Below, one piece after another: positions 12,165 through 21,588 of a stretch of 64,000 nucleotides of DNA. The stretch covers positions 1,922,001 to 1,986,000 of the forward strand of contig OY744469.1 of the NCBI GenBank assembly GCA_963556145.1. Reading direction: 5' to 3'. Source of the DNA: Hygrocybe punicea. Taxonomy: Eukaryota > Basidiomycota > Agaricomycetes > Agaricales > Hygrophoraceae. Every line of letters starts with the position of its first letter. The first letter of the stretch is position 1. A program made the translations under genes and the position numbers. The notes under the pieces are model-generated. The model ran no database searches and was not told the origin of the DNA. It saw only the letters and a list, made by a program, of their open reading frames with translations.

Positions 12165-13761
12165 GAAACTGAATTACAATTCATTGTACAAATTCAATCA
12201 AACTACCTTTACTTCGCATATGTGATGCATAACCTTTTGTTCAAAGACGTGTCATATTAACTGGACGAAATCTGCAGGTACAACAAGCATATTTACTCCT
12301 TTATATCTAAATTGATGACGAAATTCACTGCTGTACTGAGAAGCCTATGTTGCTATGTTCCTGCATTGATACCATTGGATTGTATCTTGGCCCAACCTTC
12401 ACTTCTTCCCATCCTGCCATAAATATGATGCTTTGCTATTTAATAATTGCTTTCCAATCATATTATTTTGTTCTGGCATGATTGGAGCTTCTCTTGAACT
12501 AATTATGTTCCTTGTCCTTGTGTCTGGATCTCGAATCATTATGCAGTTGACTGCATTTATTGTACTATTTTCGTGTCCTTTGATGAAACATCAACAAATT
12601 ATACACCTCACCCTTATGAGCCCATTCAATGAATACATTGAAACAGCATCTGGGGTACCAATGTGTGAACTCCATAGTTTCTCAATGTTGATAGCTCTGC
12701 TTGCACTTTCTCTGCTTCAATATGGGATGTCAAATATGGCACATAATGCACATCCAACAACTGTCCAGACTTTTATTTCTGCTATTATTTGTGCAATTGC
12801 AATGCCCCGGATTCAGGTAGGGACATCTGCAAAACACTTTGTGCCGAAAAATGATGAACCCGCTGGTTAAACCAGTGTTAAACCTGTTCCTTGTGATTCC
12901 AATGTACATAGCTGTTATATGTATCTGTAAACAAAGATATCATATCTGGTTCATTCAGTCTATATTGCACTGGCAATTCCTCAGAATACAGCAGGGATAC
13001 TAGTTGGACAATACAGAACTCTCAGTACTGTTCAGACAGGTTTTCAACTCATCCATATGTCATAATGCACATTACACCAACAAAGAATACGATTATTGTC
13101 ATGAAGTCGACTTAGCAGTGGACTACACTTTCCCAACTTGGCACCTTTGATCTGGTGACCTTATTGTTCTTGCTCATTTGAGACAACAAATTCTCACAGT
13201 TACAAAGTCAGCAGTCACACGGTTTCAAATTTATTCACAGGGCTTCAAAATTGTTCCCACAGTTTACAATAATTGTTCCCACGGCTTGGCAAATTAGAGT
13301 CTGACCCTGAGTTGAAAAATCCACCGTATAGAAACGATTCCCTTATAGGGACTCGTAACAGTCTTCAAGGGCTCATTATATATACTAGGTTGGATTAGTG
13401 TTGGGCTAGTAGCAATAGTTGTAAATTTCTACCAAAACCAGGTGTGCTGTTAGGAGTTGTGATAGTGCAATTGAGGGAGGATGTGAAGTCAAATGAATGA
13501 GCTGTGTGATCTGAGCATGCTCAGATAGCAGACAATACATGGAATGAGAATGATTGACTGTGATACATGGGTAATTCATTTCTGTACATGCCTGCAATGT
13601 GCAGAGCTCCTGTACACTGGCATAATGTTCCACCAATTGAGCATGCTTGGATGGTGGACCAGATGTGGAATGGAAATGATTGAGTATGACCCATGCAATG
13701 TATAGATCATGCAAATGTGATAGTGTTGCCCAGCTAACCAATGTTTCTCACAAAATGGGTA
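12165..13761. other. Gene-free interval
   Basis: No frame here has splice structure or recognisable protein. The longest (12433-12870 +, 13406-13741 -) have hydrophobic or His/Tyr-rich compositions expected from AT-rich noncoding DNA. Two diverged copies of a block of about 100 bp lie at 13510-13590 and 13635-13715 (sharing TGGAATG.GAAATGATTGA-type text). Small repeats of GTTCCCACAG and GTTCCCACGG occur near 13255-13285. Confidence 0.5.
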
Positions 13762-13799
13762 CAGTCAAGTATGACCTTTCATCAGCAAAACCGGGTTCG

Positions 13800-13995
13800 C
13801 TACTGGTCCCTATATAGCAAGCCATAGCAACCCCATAGCAGCTATAGCAACCATAGCACTTGTAGTGAGGTCTTGTACTCTGTAGCACTATGTAGGGTCA
13901 CACACTATCTATGTAGCACTATGTAGCCTATTAGGCAAGCTATGAAGCACTACGTAGCCTAGTCACATATCTATATAGTGCCCCATAGCCTAGGC
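13800..13995. repeat. Left subterminal repeats of the Plavaka-like element
   Basis: Many short variants of CATAGCAACC, TGTAGCACTATGTAG and CTATGTAGCCTA in direct and inverted order. They are the kind of transposase-binding arrays found inside CACTA termini. The mirror array is at 17815-18023. Confidence 0.7.
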
Positions 13996-15027
13996 CTGAA
14001 ATGTACCACTTTTGGCTGCTTTGGTAATTTGGTTTCTTACTTCATACTAGTATAGATTGAATGCGGCATGAGCAAAATATATATATTTAAAAATAAACAA
14101 GGGCCAATCTACTTTAATCCAAGACAAGCTTCATATCGTTGGAGGGGGTTTTCATTTTGGCAGATCGGTATCTTTTAGAACATCAGCATTGTTTATTTTC
14201 ATTTCACTACTTGAACTCACCTTCCACTTCCTGCCCATAATTTCCGCGCTGCGCAAAACTTGTTCCAGTGATAAGGGTCGCCATTCAAGCTGTTGATTAG
14301 GTCCCAGATCACGTTATAAACTGGCTGGTACGTTTCCGCATCAAATAAGTGCTTGTCATTGTAAGCTCCATCTTCGTAGGCATCTAGAATACATTGAATC
14401 TGTTTTAACAGATATGAGGGGCAGAAGTTGAAGTGCAAATAAGAAACCATACTGCAGTAGCAATGAGGGCAACTACCCCACAAGGAACTTCATCATCAAA
14501 GTCATCTGGGAATCGGTGTGATAGCCCTAAAGACCCATAGAAGAACTGTGAGAGCTCTGCAATTGTGATATGCATTAAGTTGTTAGTTCGTCCCTATCAA
14601 ATGGTCAGACAGCTATTGAATATTTGGTGGTTTCTTACCTGTGCATCCTTATTCGTGTCCTGGAGGAATTTCCTATCCTTTACCAAGTCCTCGACATTCT
14701 TCTTTATCATGGCCTTATATTCCCCTTGACCCGATGGTGGTACATCAGGGAAAATGTTGTAACAACGTTCCACAATAGTTTTGGCCACCGTCTTAACCTT
14801 GCCATGAAAAGTTGCGCAATCGGCCATGATCTATGGCGATAACAATTAGTGGTACTGAACCTTACATGAAAGGACTTATGCAGTGAAGCATACTATCCCT
14901 ATAGTCAGCGTAATATCCTAGTGACAAGTTAGTGACCGTACACCCAAGCAAAGATAAATCATACCGTCTTCAACACCGATGCCGCTTTCCTGATGTTCAA
15001 ATAATGCGTTGTGACGGCGAGTTCGGT

Positions 15028-15603
15028 TGTAGACCCGGAATAGGAATCTATGGAAAGGGGTGATCAGCTAAGAAGTGATCAGAGGAGTAAAGTCTTTCTA
15101 TAGTGTCTAGTCAATCCAACCCAAATCCAGGGTTCCAGATCAGAGGGGAAGTGAAGGGAGTGGAGTACGAAGACTAATATGGGTGATACGAATAGTGGAC
15201 TAAGAAATAGAACTGAAGAGGAGTGATAACCTGTATTTTCTATATGGTTGTAGTATAAGGGTACATCTTTTATACTACTGGGAGTGATCCTGTGCTGTAG
15301 TAACTATGTACTACAACCGAAGGCTGTAACTGATGGGAGAGGAGTGGAGTGGAGTATAGGAGGAATGGTGCTATGTACTAAGTAATGGGAAACGAAGATA
15401 TATCATATGTAACTATATATGTAGTGATTCCGGGTCGTTAGAGACATCGCATCTTGAGTATGAACGATTCTGGAGGGGGATCTGGAGCAGAATCGATGGA
15501 GAGGACCGGAATCGGGCGGAATCGACGATACATGAATGGGAATGGACGGGGACGAAGTGGGATATGAAGAGGATTCGGGTCCAGACGGCCTGGAGCCTCT
15601 ACA
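15028..15603. mobile_element. Solo LTR (family shared with 38756-39331)
   Basis: It begins TGTAGACCCGGAATAGG and ends GAGCCTCTACA, so it has TG...CA ends with TGTAGA/TCTACA terminal inversion. It is 576 bp, the same length as the second copy, and clearly homologous along its length. No matching 4-6 bp target duplication is visible. Similarity to the other copy runs about 17 bp past the left edge, so that boundary is uncertain. A small minus-strand frame inside is noncoding shadow. Confidence 0.65.
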
Positions 15604-16519
15604 GCGTGGCCTAGACAATCGAGTGGTACCTTGCGGTGGTCTTCATTTTTTGGGTCCGGAAAGGCATATGTGATAGTAATCCATCGGCGATACTTGAACT
15701 TAGCATCTTCAATGATATCTCTCCATTGCGGTGGGTAGAAACCTAACTTCCTTGGATTCGTCGACTTCGAGCTGTATGCCTTACGTGCATGACAGGCCCT
15801 TTGTCTTCGTTCTCTCCTATTAGGCGGCCTTGCCTCGGATTCAGATCCGGTGTGTGATTCAGATTTGGCTGTCGCTCCCCTATTAGGCTGCCTTACCTCA
15901 GATTCAGATTTGGCATTCGATTGAGGTTCGGCATCCGATTCAGATTCATTATTGCCAGCTTTCGTAGACCGACGAATCCGATTGAGATATGCAGGGTCAG
16001 GAGATTTTGGCCCACGGTTTCATTGATGGTGGATATCAACAACATTAAAAGACACGTTGTCCTGAAAAAATTGAGTACATCATGAACATTTGACCCAGAT
16101 ACGAACAGTTATCTGCACCAAGCTGTTCTGGGTCCTTTCTGAAGTCAAATGAGCACAGGCATCAAGATAAATAGAAATAAAAACTAGCCATTGCATCTCA
16201 GCATCTTTGTCTTCTCCTTCGCTGTTGGTGGCAATTCATGGTCTGAACACTCAGGTGATGTAAAAATCACCCTAGTGTTGGGCTTCCATACCCTAAGCAA
16301 TAATTCTGCCACCCGCTCATCCTCAGAGGGGGAACAATCGAATCCAGGTTCTAATTAAAGTTAAAAATGGGGACTACGTGAATAAAAGAGCTCACCAAGT
16401 AATGGGTCGGTAGCTGCAGGTCGGTCACCAGGGTCTAAGTACATTTCTTCAAAATCATCATTTTCAGGTTCAATACGGTCCCAAGCATGTTCTGAAGTAG
16501 GCCGCTCAGGTCGATCAGA

Positions 16520-16725
16520 ATGGCTGGACTGCGGTGGAAAGGTAGGGTTGAATTGCAGTGGAACGGCAGGGTTGAATTGCCATTGGACGGCAGGGTTGAA
16601 TTGCCATTGGACAGCAGGGTTGGATTGTGGCGGAACAGCAGGGTTGACTTGCGGTGGAATGGCAAGGTTGAACTGCAGCAGAGCGACAGGATTGAACTGT
16701 GATGGAACAGCAGGATTTTTTTGTT
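16520..16725. repeat. 24-bp coding minisatellite
   Basis: About eight variants of a 24-bp unit (GGAACGGCAGGGTTGAATTG plus four variable bases). On the minus strand, in the DUF6532 gene frame, each unit encodes the octapeptide NPAVPxQF. The 24-bp period keeps the frame, so the repeat arose within coding sequence. Long frames on other strands here are by-products of the repeat. Confidence 0.8.
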
Positions 16726-16735
16726 GTGTACTTCA

Positions 16736-17751
16736 AAAACCAAAAGCGTATGAATGTGATTCCAATTCCAATTCCAATTCTGAACAAAATATTGATACGG
16801 ATTCCGCAATTTTAGATTCAACTGATCCAATTTCCGATATCAACAGACCACGTCGGGCTGCCACCAATTATTTTGAAGTGGCAAAATGTCTTAAACGTGA
16901 CATTTCTGCTTACCTCCCACTCCGAACTTTTAGCATCAATTCAACAGCATATCATTTGTCTCGGGATCCTTCTTTCAAACAAATGTTTGTGGATGATGTA
17001 GCAGTAAAATTCAGAATCCCCAACCTGACTTCAGCTCTTGCCCATTATCTTCAGCGGCTGGAAAAACAAGATAACTCGATATATGCAATTGGAGGTCGTT
17101 GTCCGGCTAATATTGACTCTCTTCCATTTTGCAAACTGGAAGTATGGTCATGTATCCGGATACAAATGAAAGACTACCTTCACCCAGACATTGTTCTGCC
17201 ACCAGAAAAACTTAATGCATGCCCACCCTCAAAGGATTGGCCCTTTGGACGCTACAATGTTGCATTGGCAAACACAGACCCTACAAAAGTATGGCCATGG
17301 AGCGGAATATTAGGTGAAATCCTTCTTCATGTAACCTTAATGTTGAATGAACTATTTGTATTCAGGACATTCTATTGTGCAAATTCGACTCATCATGCGT
17401 ACAGTAAATCCTGTTAACGTTGCTTGTCCCAACTCGCCGATATATGACACTTTTCTTGCATACGTACAATGTTTTGATGTAGTAACAACCTCCGCCTCAG
17501 GCCAAGGAGGCCCACATCCTGAACGTACCACGCAGATGTATATCTTAAAGCGCAGTTCCCATGCTGATGGCTCACGCATGGGCGATGTGATCCCTTTATC
17601 TCACCTGAAGGCACCACTTGATGTCATCCCACGGTTTTGTGACGCTGCAGACCCATGTTTTATGAAAGAAAATAGCCTCGAATGCTGTAACAAATTCTTA
17701 TTAAACAAGTTTTTTAACAAAAACTTGTATTATTCTATAGAAGGTGTCTAA
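16736..17751 (+). pseudogene. Plavaka transposase, C-terminal fragment
   Basis: Exons 16736-17313 and 17366-17751 join in frame across a 52-nt intron. The sequence shows the Plavaka C-terminal region: SNSNSNSEQN linker, RRAATNYFEVAKCLKRD, WSCIRIQMKDYLHP, LPPEKLNACPPS, and the tail VIPLSHLKAPLDVIPRF followed by KENSLECCNKFLLNKFF. Plavaka transposases usually exceed 900 residues, so the N-terminal half with most of the catalytic core is absent. It is replaced at about 16730 by the antisense DUF6532 gene. It cannot encode an active enzyme; mobility would need transposase in trans. Confidence 0.8.
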
Positions 17752-17814
17752 ACATGTTGTAGTTTACACTAGCACCAAAATTGAACTTGAGTAGCAATCA
17801 CATTTTGAACTTGA

Positions 17815-18023
17815 ATGGTCCAAGTCCAGTGCTACCATATACCACAACTAGGTTGCATAACACTATGTAGCAAGAGTGTGAGACTATGTAGGACTATGTC
17901 ATGAGCAAATGAGACTACATAGCACTACATGGAGTCGGAGGTTGCTATAGCTGCTATGGAAGTGCTACAGCCTGCTATGGGTGACTATGCCTACTATGGA
18001 AATATCTATGGTACTATGGCCAA
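17815..18023. repeat. Right subterminal repeats of the Plavaka-like element
   Basis: Repeated CACTATGTAG, GACTATGTAGGACTATG and CTATGG words in the inverse orientation to the left array. They end directly at the right terminal inverted repeat. Confidence 0.7.
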
Positions 18024-18044
18024 AACCCGGTTTTGCTGATGTTT

Positions 18045-18592
18045 GGGCTGAAGAAATATAAAATAGTCTTGGATTAATTACACAAAGGTTTAGCACAGAT
18101 TCTTAGGAAGCCAATCATGTACTTAGGACTAATGTTAAGTTTCTGTCATACTTTGAGGCTAATCAGTGCATGCATGAGGTATATTAAGTCAGATCAGTGG
18201 AAAAACTCGTTATCGGAGCAAGATGGCCATTTGGGCTGTGACAAAATCACACCGCTAAGTACCGGTTATGTACATCCGGTATCTAATCATCATCATCCAT
18301 CACTTCGTCGTCGCTGTCATCTTCGTTGTCATCGCCCTCTCCCTTGCCATCTGCTTGCTTCTTTGGCCTCTCTGGCAGAGTCTCCGGCAGAGTCTCCGGC
18401 AGAGTCTCCGGCTCATAGTCTTGCTTCCACTTTGGTTTCTGCCAAGCTGGTCATCTTCTTTCAATCTTGGCAACATTCTTCTCCACCTCCCATTCAATCA
18501 CTGCTGCCTCGTATTCCATCTTTTTTTCCTTGTTCCGGTCTCGGATGGTATCACACTTTTTTCCACAGTGCCAATGCTGCCGCATGATTTGC
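18045..18592 (-). pseudogene. Eroded C-terminal tail of the pogo transposase
   Basis: On the minus strand, 18700-18456 reads through EKKMEYEAAVIEWEVEKNV to a TGA that is one change from CGA. After it the same frame continues as PAWQKPKWKQDYE, three PETL repeats encoded by a 12-bp tandem repeat (18370-18412), and an acidic end (NEDDSDDEVMDDDD, stop at 18287). Charged tails of this kind are usual in fungal pogo transposases, so the reading frame probably once ran to 18287. Confidence 0.5.
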
Positions 18593-20702
18593 TCATTGAT
18601 GTTTCCTTTGTTCCACAGCCTCGGTCTCCTCTTGCCGTTTATGTTCGTCTTCTTCACACAAGGCATAAAAATCGTCGCCTGAAAAGAACTTTGCCTTCCC
18701 ATCACCCATCAACCGCTTTTTACCTTTCTTCCTCCTCTTCTCCTCTCCTGCCTGTAATTGTCCCTGCAAGTGTGTTGCATAGATATTTGCCAACACCACA
18801 CCAGCCTGCATGCCCACTAATGCTTCTTTTCTTGCAGCGTCCCTTGCCTCCGACTCAACCAATGCATCACGGAGATCTTTTTTGTGGGCTGTCCAAAGTG
18901 GTGTGGCAAGCAGATTGGCATAGTGTGATGGTTTAGGAGGTGAGATTTGTGTTGGTTTGAATGCAGGTGGTGCTGCTGCTGATTTGATTGGAGAGGGTGA
19001 TGTGAGGAATGCTGCAGATGTTGACGCAAGTCCATCAACAGCTGACCGCACGAAGAATGGCATTGTTGAAGGTCCAGGTAAGTTGTCTGTTGATTCCGTC
19101 GAATCCCTTGATGAAGTAGTATTGTGATAGTCCATATAATCAATTACCATCTCAGACATCCATCTAATCAGGCTTGACTGCTGGATGGTGACAGTTGTTC
19201 GTGTTGATGTCGTCAAACTGGGTGCCATCATTGCTGGAGTCACCATGTCAGGGTTGAATGGAACCACACCTGTTTTGTGAAATGCGGCTTTGATGTTGTC
19301 TGGTGTAAGTGTCTTCTGATGTGCCTCTGCGTAAATGGTTAAAAAATTGGTCTTGTCCACAGTATGACCCCTTTGCTCCCACTCATCCCATACTTGACTC
19401 CAATTCCGTTTCATAGGTGAAAATATTACCACGTCAAGCCCTTGGTACACATGAGTACTGTGTGATGGATATCCAATGACTTCAATTTTGTTTGCTCTTG
19501 CATACTGCAGGAATTCTCGTGTATGATGTGAATTATGGCCGTCAACCAGGAGTAAACAACGACGACCGTTTGCTTTTGCACGTGTTTCTTTGTCGAAATT
19601 TTCAATCCATGCTTTGCCAATTTCGCCGTCGGTATAGCCTTTCTTTGAATACCCCAATCTGGTTTCCAAAGTAAGTTCTCCTTCTTTGACAGATAATATG
19701 CAATACTCACGAAGTGTTTAGAGGGTTATTTTGCTTCCAGCTCACCTGGAACCCTTCTCCCTTGAAAATGACTGCAGGGGCTGTTGTCGTACCATCACCA
19801 CAGATGGTTACAATGACAGTAATGTTCTCTCTATCACCACTCCTCTGCTGATGCTGAATCTTTTCACCTTTAGCCCCGAACACCCTCACCTTTTGACCGA
19901 CACCCTTTTGGAATCCAGATTCATCAGCACCATACCATAGATGAGGTGGTATCACATCATCTCCCCCTTTGCCTTCAATAACCTTTTCTAACATCTCAAA
20001 ATAGTGTCCCTTCGTCGAAGGATTCACAGCCCTTGCCCTCGACCGATCCAATGGAGTAGACCAATATGCCCCAATTCTGTCATGGTGGTCTGACACGAAA
20101 CGTTTTGTCCATTCTTGTCCAACCCCAGTGGCTGGGAATGCATCCCCATGACGAGCACGAGCAATTTCATCCACATGTTCCTTGATTTTGCGGTGAGTGG
20201 GGGGCAAGCCACACTGTGCGTTGATAATGATGTCTTGGATCACAGCCTCTGTTTCTTCGTCATTCAGCCAATGCTGTGCTTCATGAGCATCTCTGTGACT
20301 TCGCCCTCCTTTGACACGTCGATCTAGAGTAGATGATGACAACTTTATCACCTTCTTAGTCATGAGAAGGCATTCTGCTTCCGCTTGTCTGCAAATTGTC
20401 TCTTGAGATCGTGGTTTTGGTGCCTGTTGTTCCTCCCAATAAATTTTGATTGCTCTTTGCATCCATGTCTCGCGAAGTTGTGCTGTGTCCCTTTTTTTTT
20501 GCCTTTCAGATCTTGCACGGCCCACCATATTGAGAGGAAAAAATGTCACGAACAAATTGGGTAATGCGTGACGTGACAATCTAAGCTGCCCAGAGGATTC
20601 ACCATCATCATGAATGGCCTTTCTTTTGTCAACTCCCTTTGAAACCTCTAAAATCTGTTGATATATAACTGGTATAATATCAATATTTGTGTTAGACATC
20701 AC
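18593..20702 (-). CDS. pogo-type DDE transposase with CENP-B-like DNA-binding region
   Basis: Exon 1 20702-19711 and exon 2 19658-18593 join across a 52-nt intron (gtgagt...ccag) to 685 residues. The N-terminal part holds helix-turn-helix regions, including a CENP-B/Tc5-like block (GLPPTHRKIKEHVDEIA, GQEWTKRFV). The DDE_1 catalytic triad is visible as YGADESGFQKG, LLLVDGHNSHHT and GLDVVIFSPMKRNW. The product would cut and paste DNA at TA sites. The C-terminus is eroded. Just past the stop, another frame (18700-18460) and then a third block ending at 18287 continue a charged tail (PETL repeats, poly-Asp end), separated by a frameshift and a TGA. The catalytic core is intact, so activity is possible but unproven. 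Confidence 0.85.
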
Positions 20703-20951
20703 TCAATGTCAAATTTTCTTTATTTCATTGTGATCATTCGAAACTTAATTTCATTTCACCCACTTCGTTGCATTTATCAGTGTCTGGTACTAGATCCACT
20801 GATCCAAAGTCATTGAGCAACCGGCCACATACAGTTCACATATCATATATTAGTCTTACAAAATGTCCAAGACCAAAAGTTGTGATGTTAGTGTGAAAAA
20901 GTGATTTAGCCCAAATGGTCATACTAGCCAAAATGGTCATACTTGACTGTA

Positions 20952-21384
20952 TATTTATAGTAGTAAGTCCCCAACTCTGTCCACTCTAGAACTAGGACAG
21001 TATTTTTCACTCTACCACAACTTCCCCTGGACCGGGTCGGACTGGGGACTCCTGGGGACTGAAAGGGGACTAAAGGGGGACTCCCTGGGGAATTGACCAG
21101 AATTAGGGTGATTTGCCATTATTTAATTCTGGGGGACTTCCCAGAGAGTCCCCCAGCAGTCCCCCATCAGGAAATCGGGGAGGCGCTGGTATATCCAGGT
21201 GGAGTTGATAATTGATAAGCAAACTTGCAGCCATTTGCAATGTCTTATCTAGCAAAATAAATGCATTCAAGTACAATATAATTATGGCGATGGTTGGACC
21301 ATTTGCACTCAGATTTGTGAAAATTGATTGCTGTATATAAGGGGCTACCATATACCCCTAATTATTCCCATTTTTTCCAAGTCG
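20952..21384. other. Interval with G/C-run repeats, no gene seen
   Basis: Between the pogo right end and the 80-bp repeat there are repeated GGGGACT words (21030-21080) opposed by AGTCCCCC words (21130-21165), which could pair imperfectly. No coding frame with splice signals was found. Confidence 0.4.
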
Positions 21385-21544
21385 TATAGAAGCTTGGCCA
21401 TACAATATAAGCCATTCTGATAAACATTTAATTATTCCTGTGAAATACCATTTCTTCACTGTCTTATAGAAGCTTGGCCATACAATATAAGCCATTCTGA
21501 TAAACATTTAATTATTCCTGTGAAATACCATTTTTTCACTGACA
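21385..21544. repeat. 80-bp tandem duplication
   Basis: Two near-identical units start TATAGAAGCTTGGCC at 21385 and 21465, with at most a few differences. Both lie just 3' of the minus-strand hypothetical gene. Likely a local replication slip. Confidence 0.85.
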
Positions 21545-21588
21545 CAATCAAGCAATGGTACAGTTCCCCAATGACCCTGTGGGAAGGT

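Larger units (their letters stand above)
5021..12165. mobile_element. Candidate three-gene mobile cassette (A, B, C)
   Basis: Genes A (+), B (-) and C (+) are packed between two copies of the same palindromic CCGAACA / TGTTCGG motif at 5021-5262 and 12107-12160. Shared subterminal palindromes on both sides of a compact gene set are typical of DNA transposons. However, no transposase signature was recognised in A, B or C, no terminal inverted repeat was found and no target-site duplication was identified. This is inference: the unit could equally be a host gene cluster near a dispersed repeat. Confidence 0.3.
14217..16725 (-). pseudogene. DUF6532-type fungal protein, decayed and interrupted
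   Basis: Minus-strand exons retain the recognisable order of the family. First come NPAVP.QF repeats and an acidic segment (about 16725-16396). Then a Ser/Glu-rich linker with FYPPQWRDIIEDAK (about 16015-15610), and a C-terminal part from MADCATFHGKVKTVAKTIV (14827) through ELSQFFYGSLGLSHRFPDD to YHWNKFCAARKLW (14217). Damage seen: no start codon at the 5' edge (a stop at the Plavaka junction), an in-frame TGA at 16020-16022 (one step from CGA), and a 576-bp LTR at 15028-15603 inside the coding region. DUF6532 proteins are a multicopy basidiomycete family of unknown function. The copy sits antisense to the Plavaka transposase fragment, as cargo of that transposon. Confidence 0.65.
13780..18041. 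mobile_element. Plavaka/CACTA-like element nested in the pogo left end
   Basis: Perfect 18-bp inverted termini, CATCAGCAAAACCGGGTT at 13780-13797 and its complement at 18024-18041. A 3-bp TTT duplication (13777-79, 18042-44) fits the CACTA/EnSpm superfamily, to which Plavaka is assigned. Both ends carry dense subterminal CATAGCA/TGTAGCACTATG repeats. Inside are a C-terminal fragment of a Plavaka transposase (+) and a decayed DUF6532-type gene (-) in place of the transposase N-terminal half. The element therefore looks like a chimeric, non-autonomous derivative carrying host-type sequence. Confidence 0.75.
13762..20949 (-). mobile_element. pogo-type (Tc1/mariner superfamily) transposon, autonomous-type
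   Basis: Inverted termini CAGTCAAGTATGACC at 13762-13776 and 20935-20949, each bordered by a TA dinucleotide (13760-61, 20950-51). A minus-strand DDE transposase occupies 18593-20702. A second transposon (13780-18041) sits only 18 bp inside the left end. Without it and its 3-bp duplication the pogo is about 2.9 kb, a normal size, and the left terminus then continues as TTTGGGCTGAA, matching TTTGGGCTAAA in the right terminus (reverse strand). The right end carries an extra 19-bp duplication of the terminal motif. Confidence 0.85.

Noticed and set aside
12433..12870. 145-residue plus-strand frame, hydrophobic
   Set aside because: Composition of AT-rich noncoding DNA, no splice partner, no promoter signal and no recognisable motif.
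13406..13741. 111-residue minus-strand frame
   Set aside because: Open because of two diverged direct repeats; no domain or homologous pattern.
18117..18936. Plus-strand frames antisense to the pogo transposase tail
   Set aside because: Mirror of the real minus-strand coding sequence and its 12-bp repeat.
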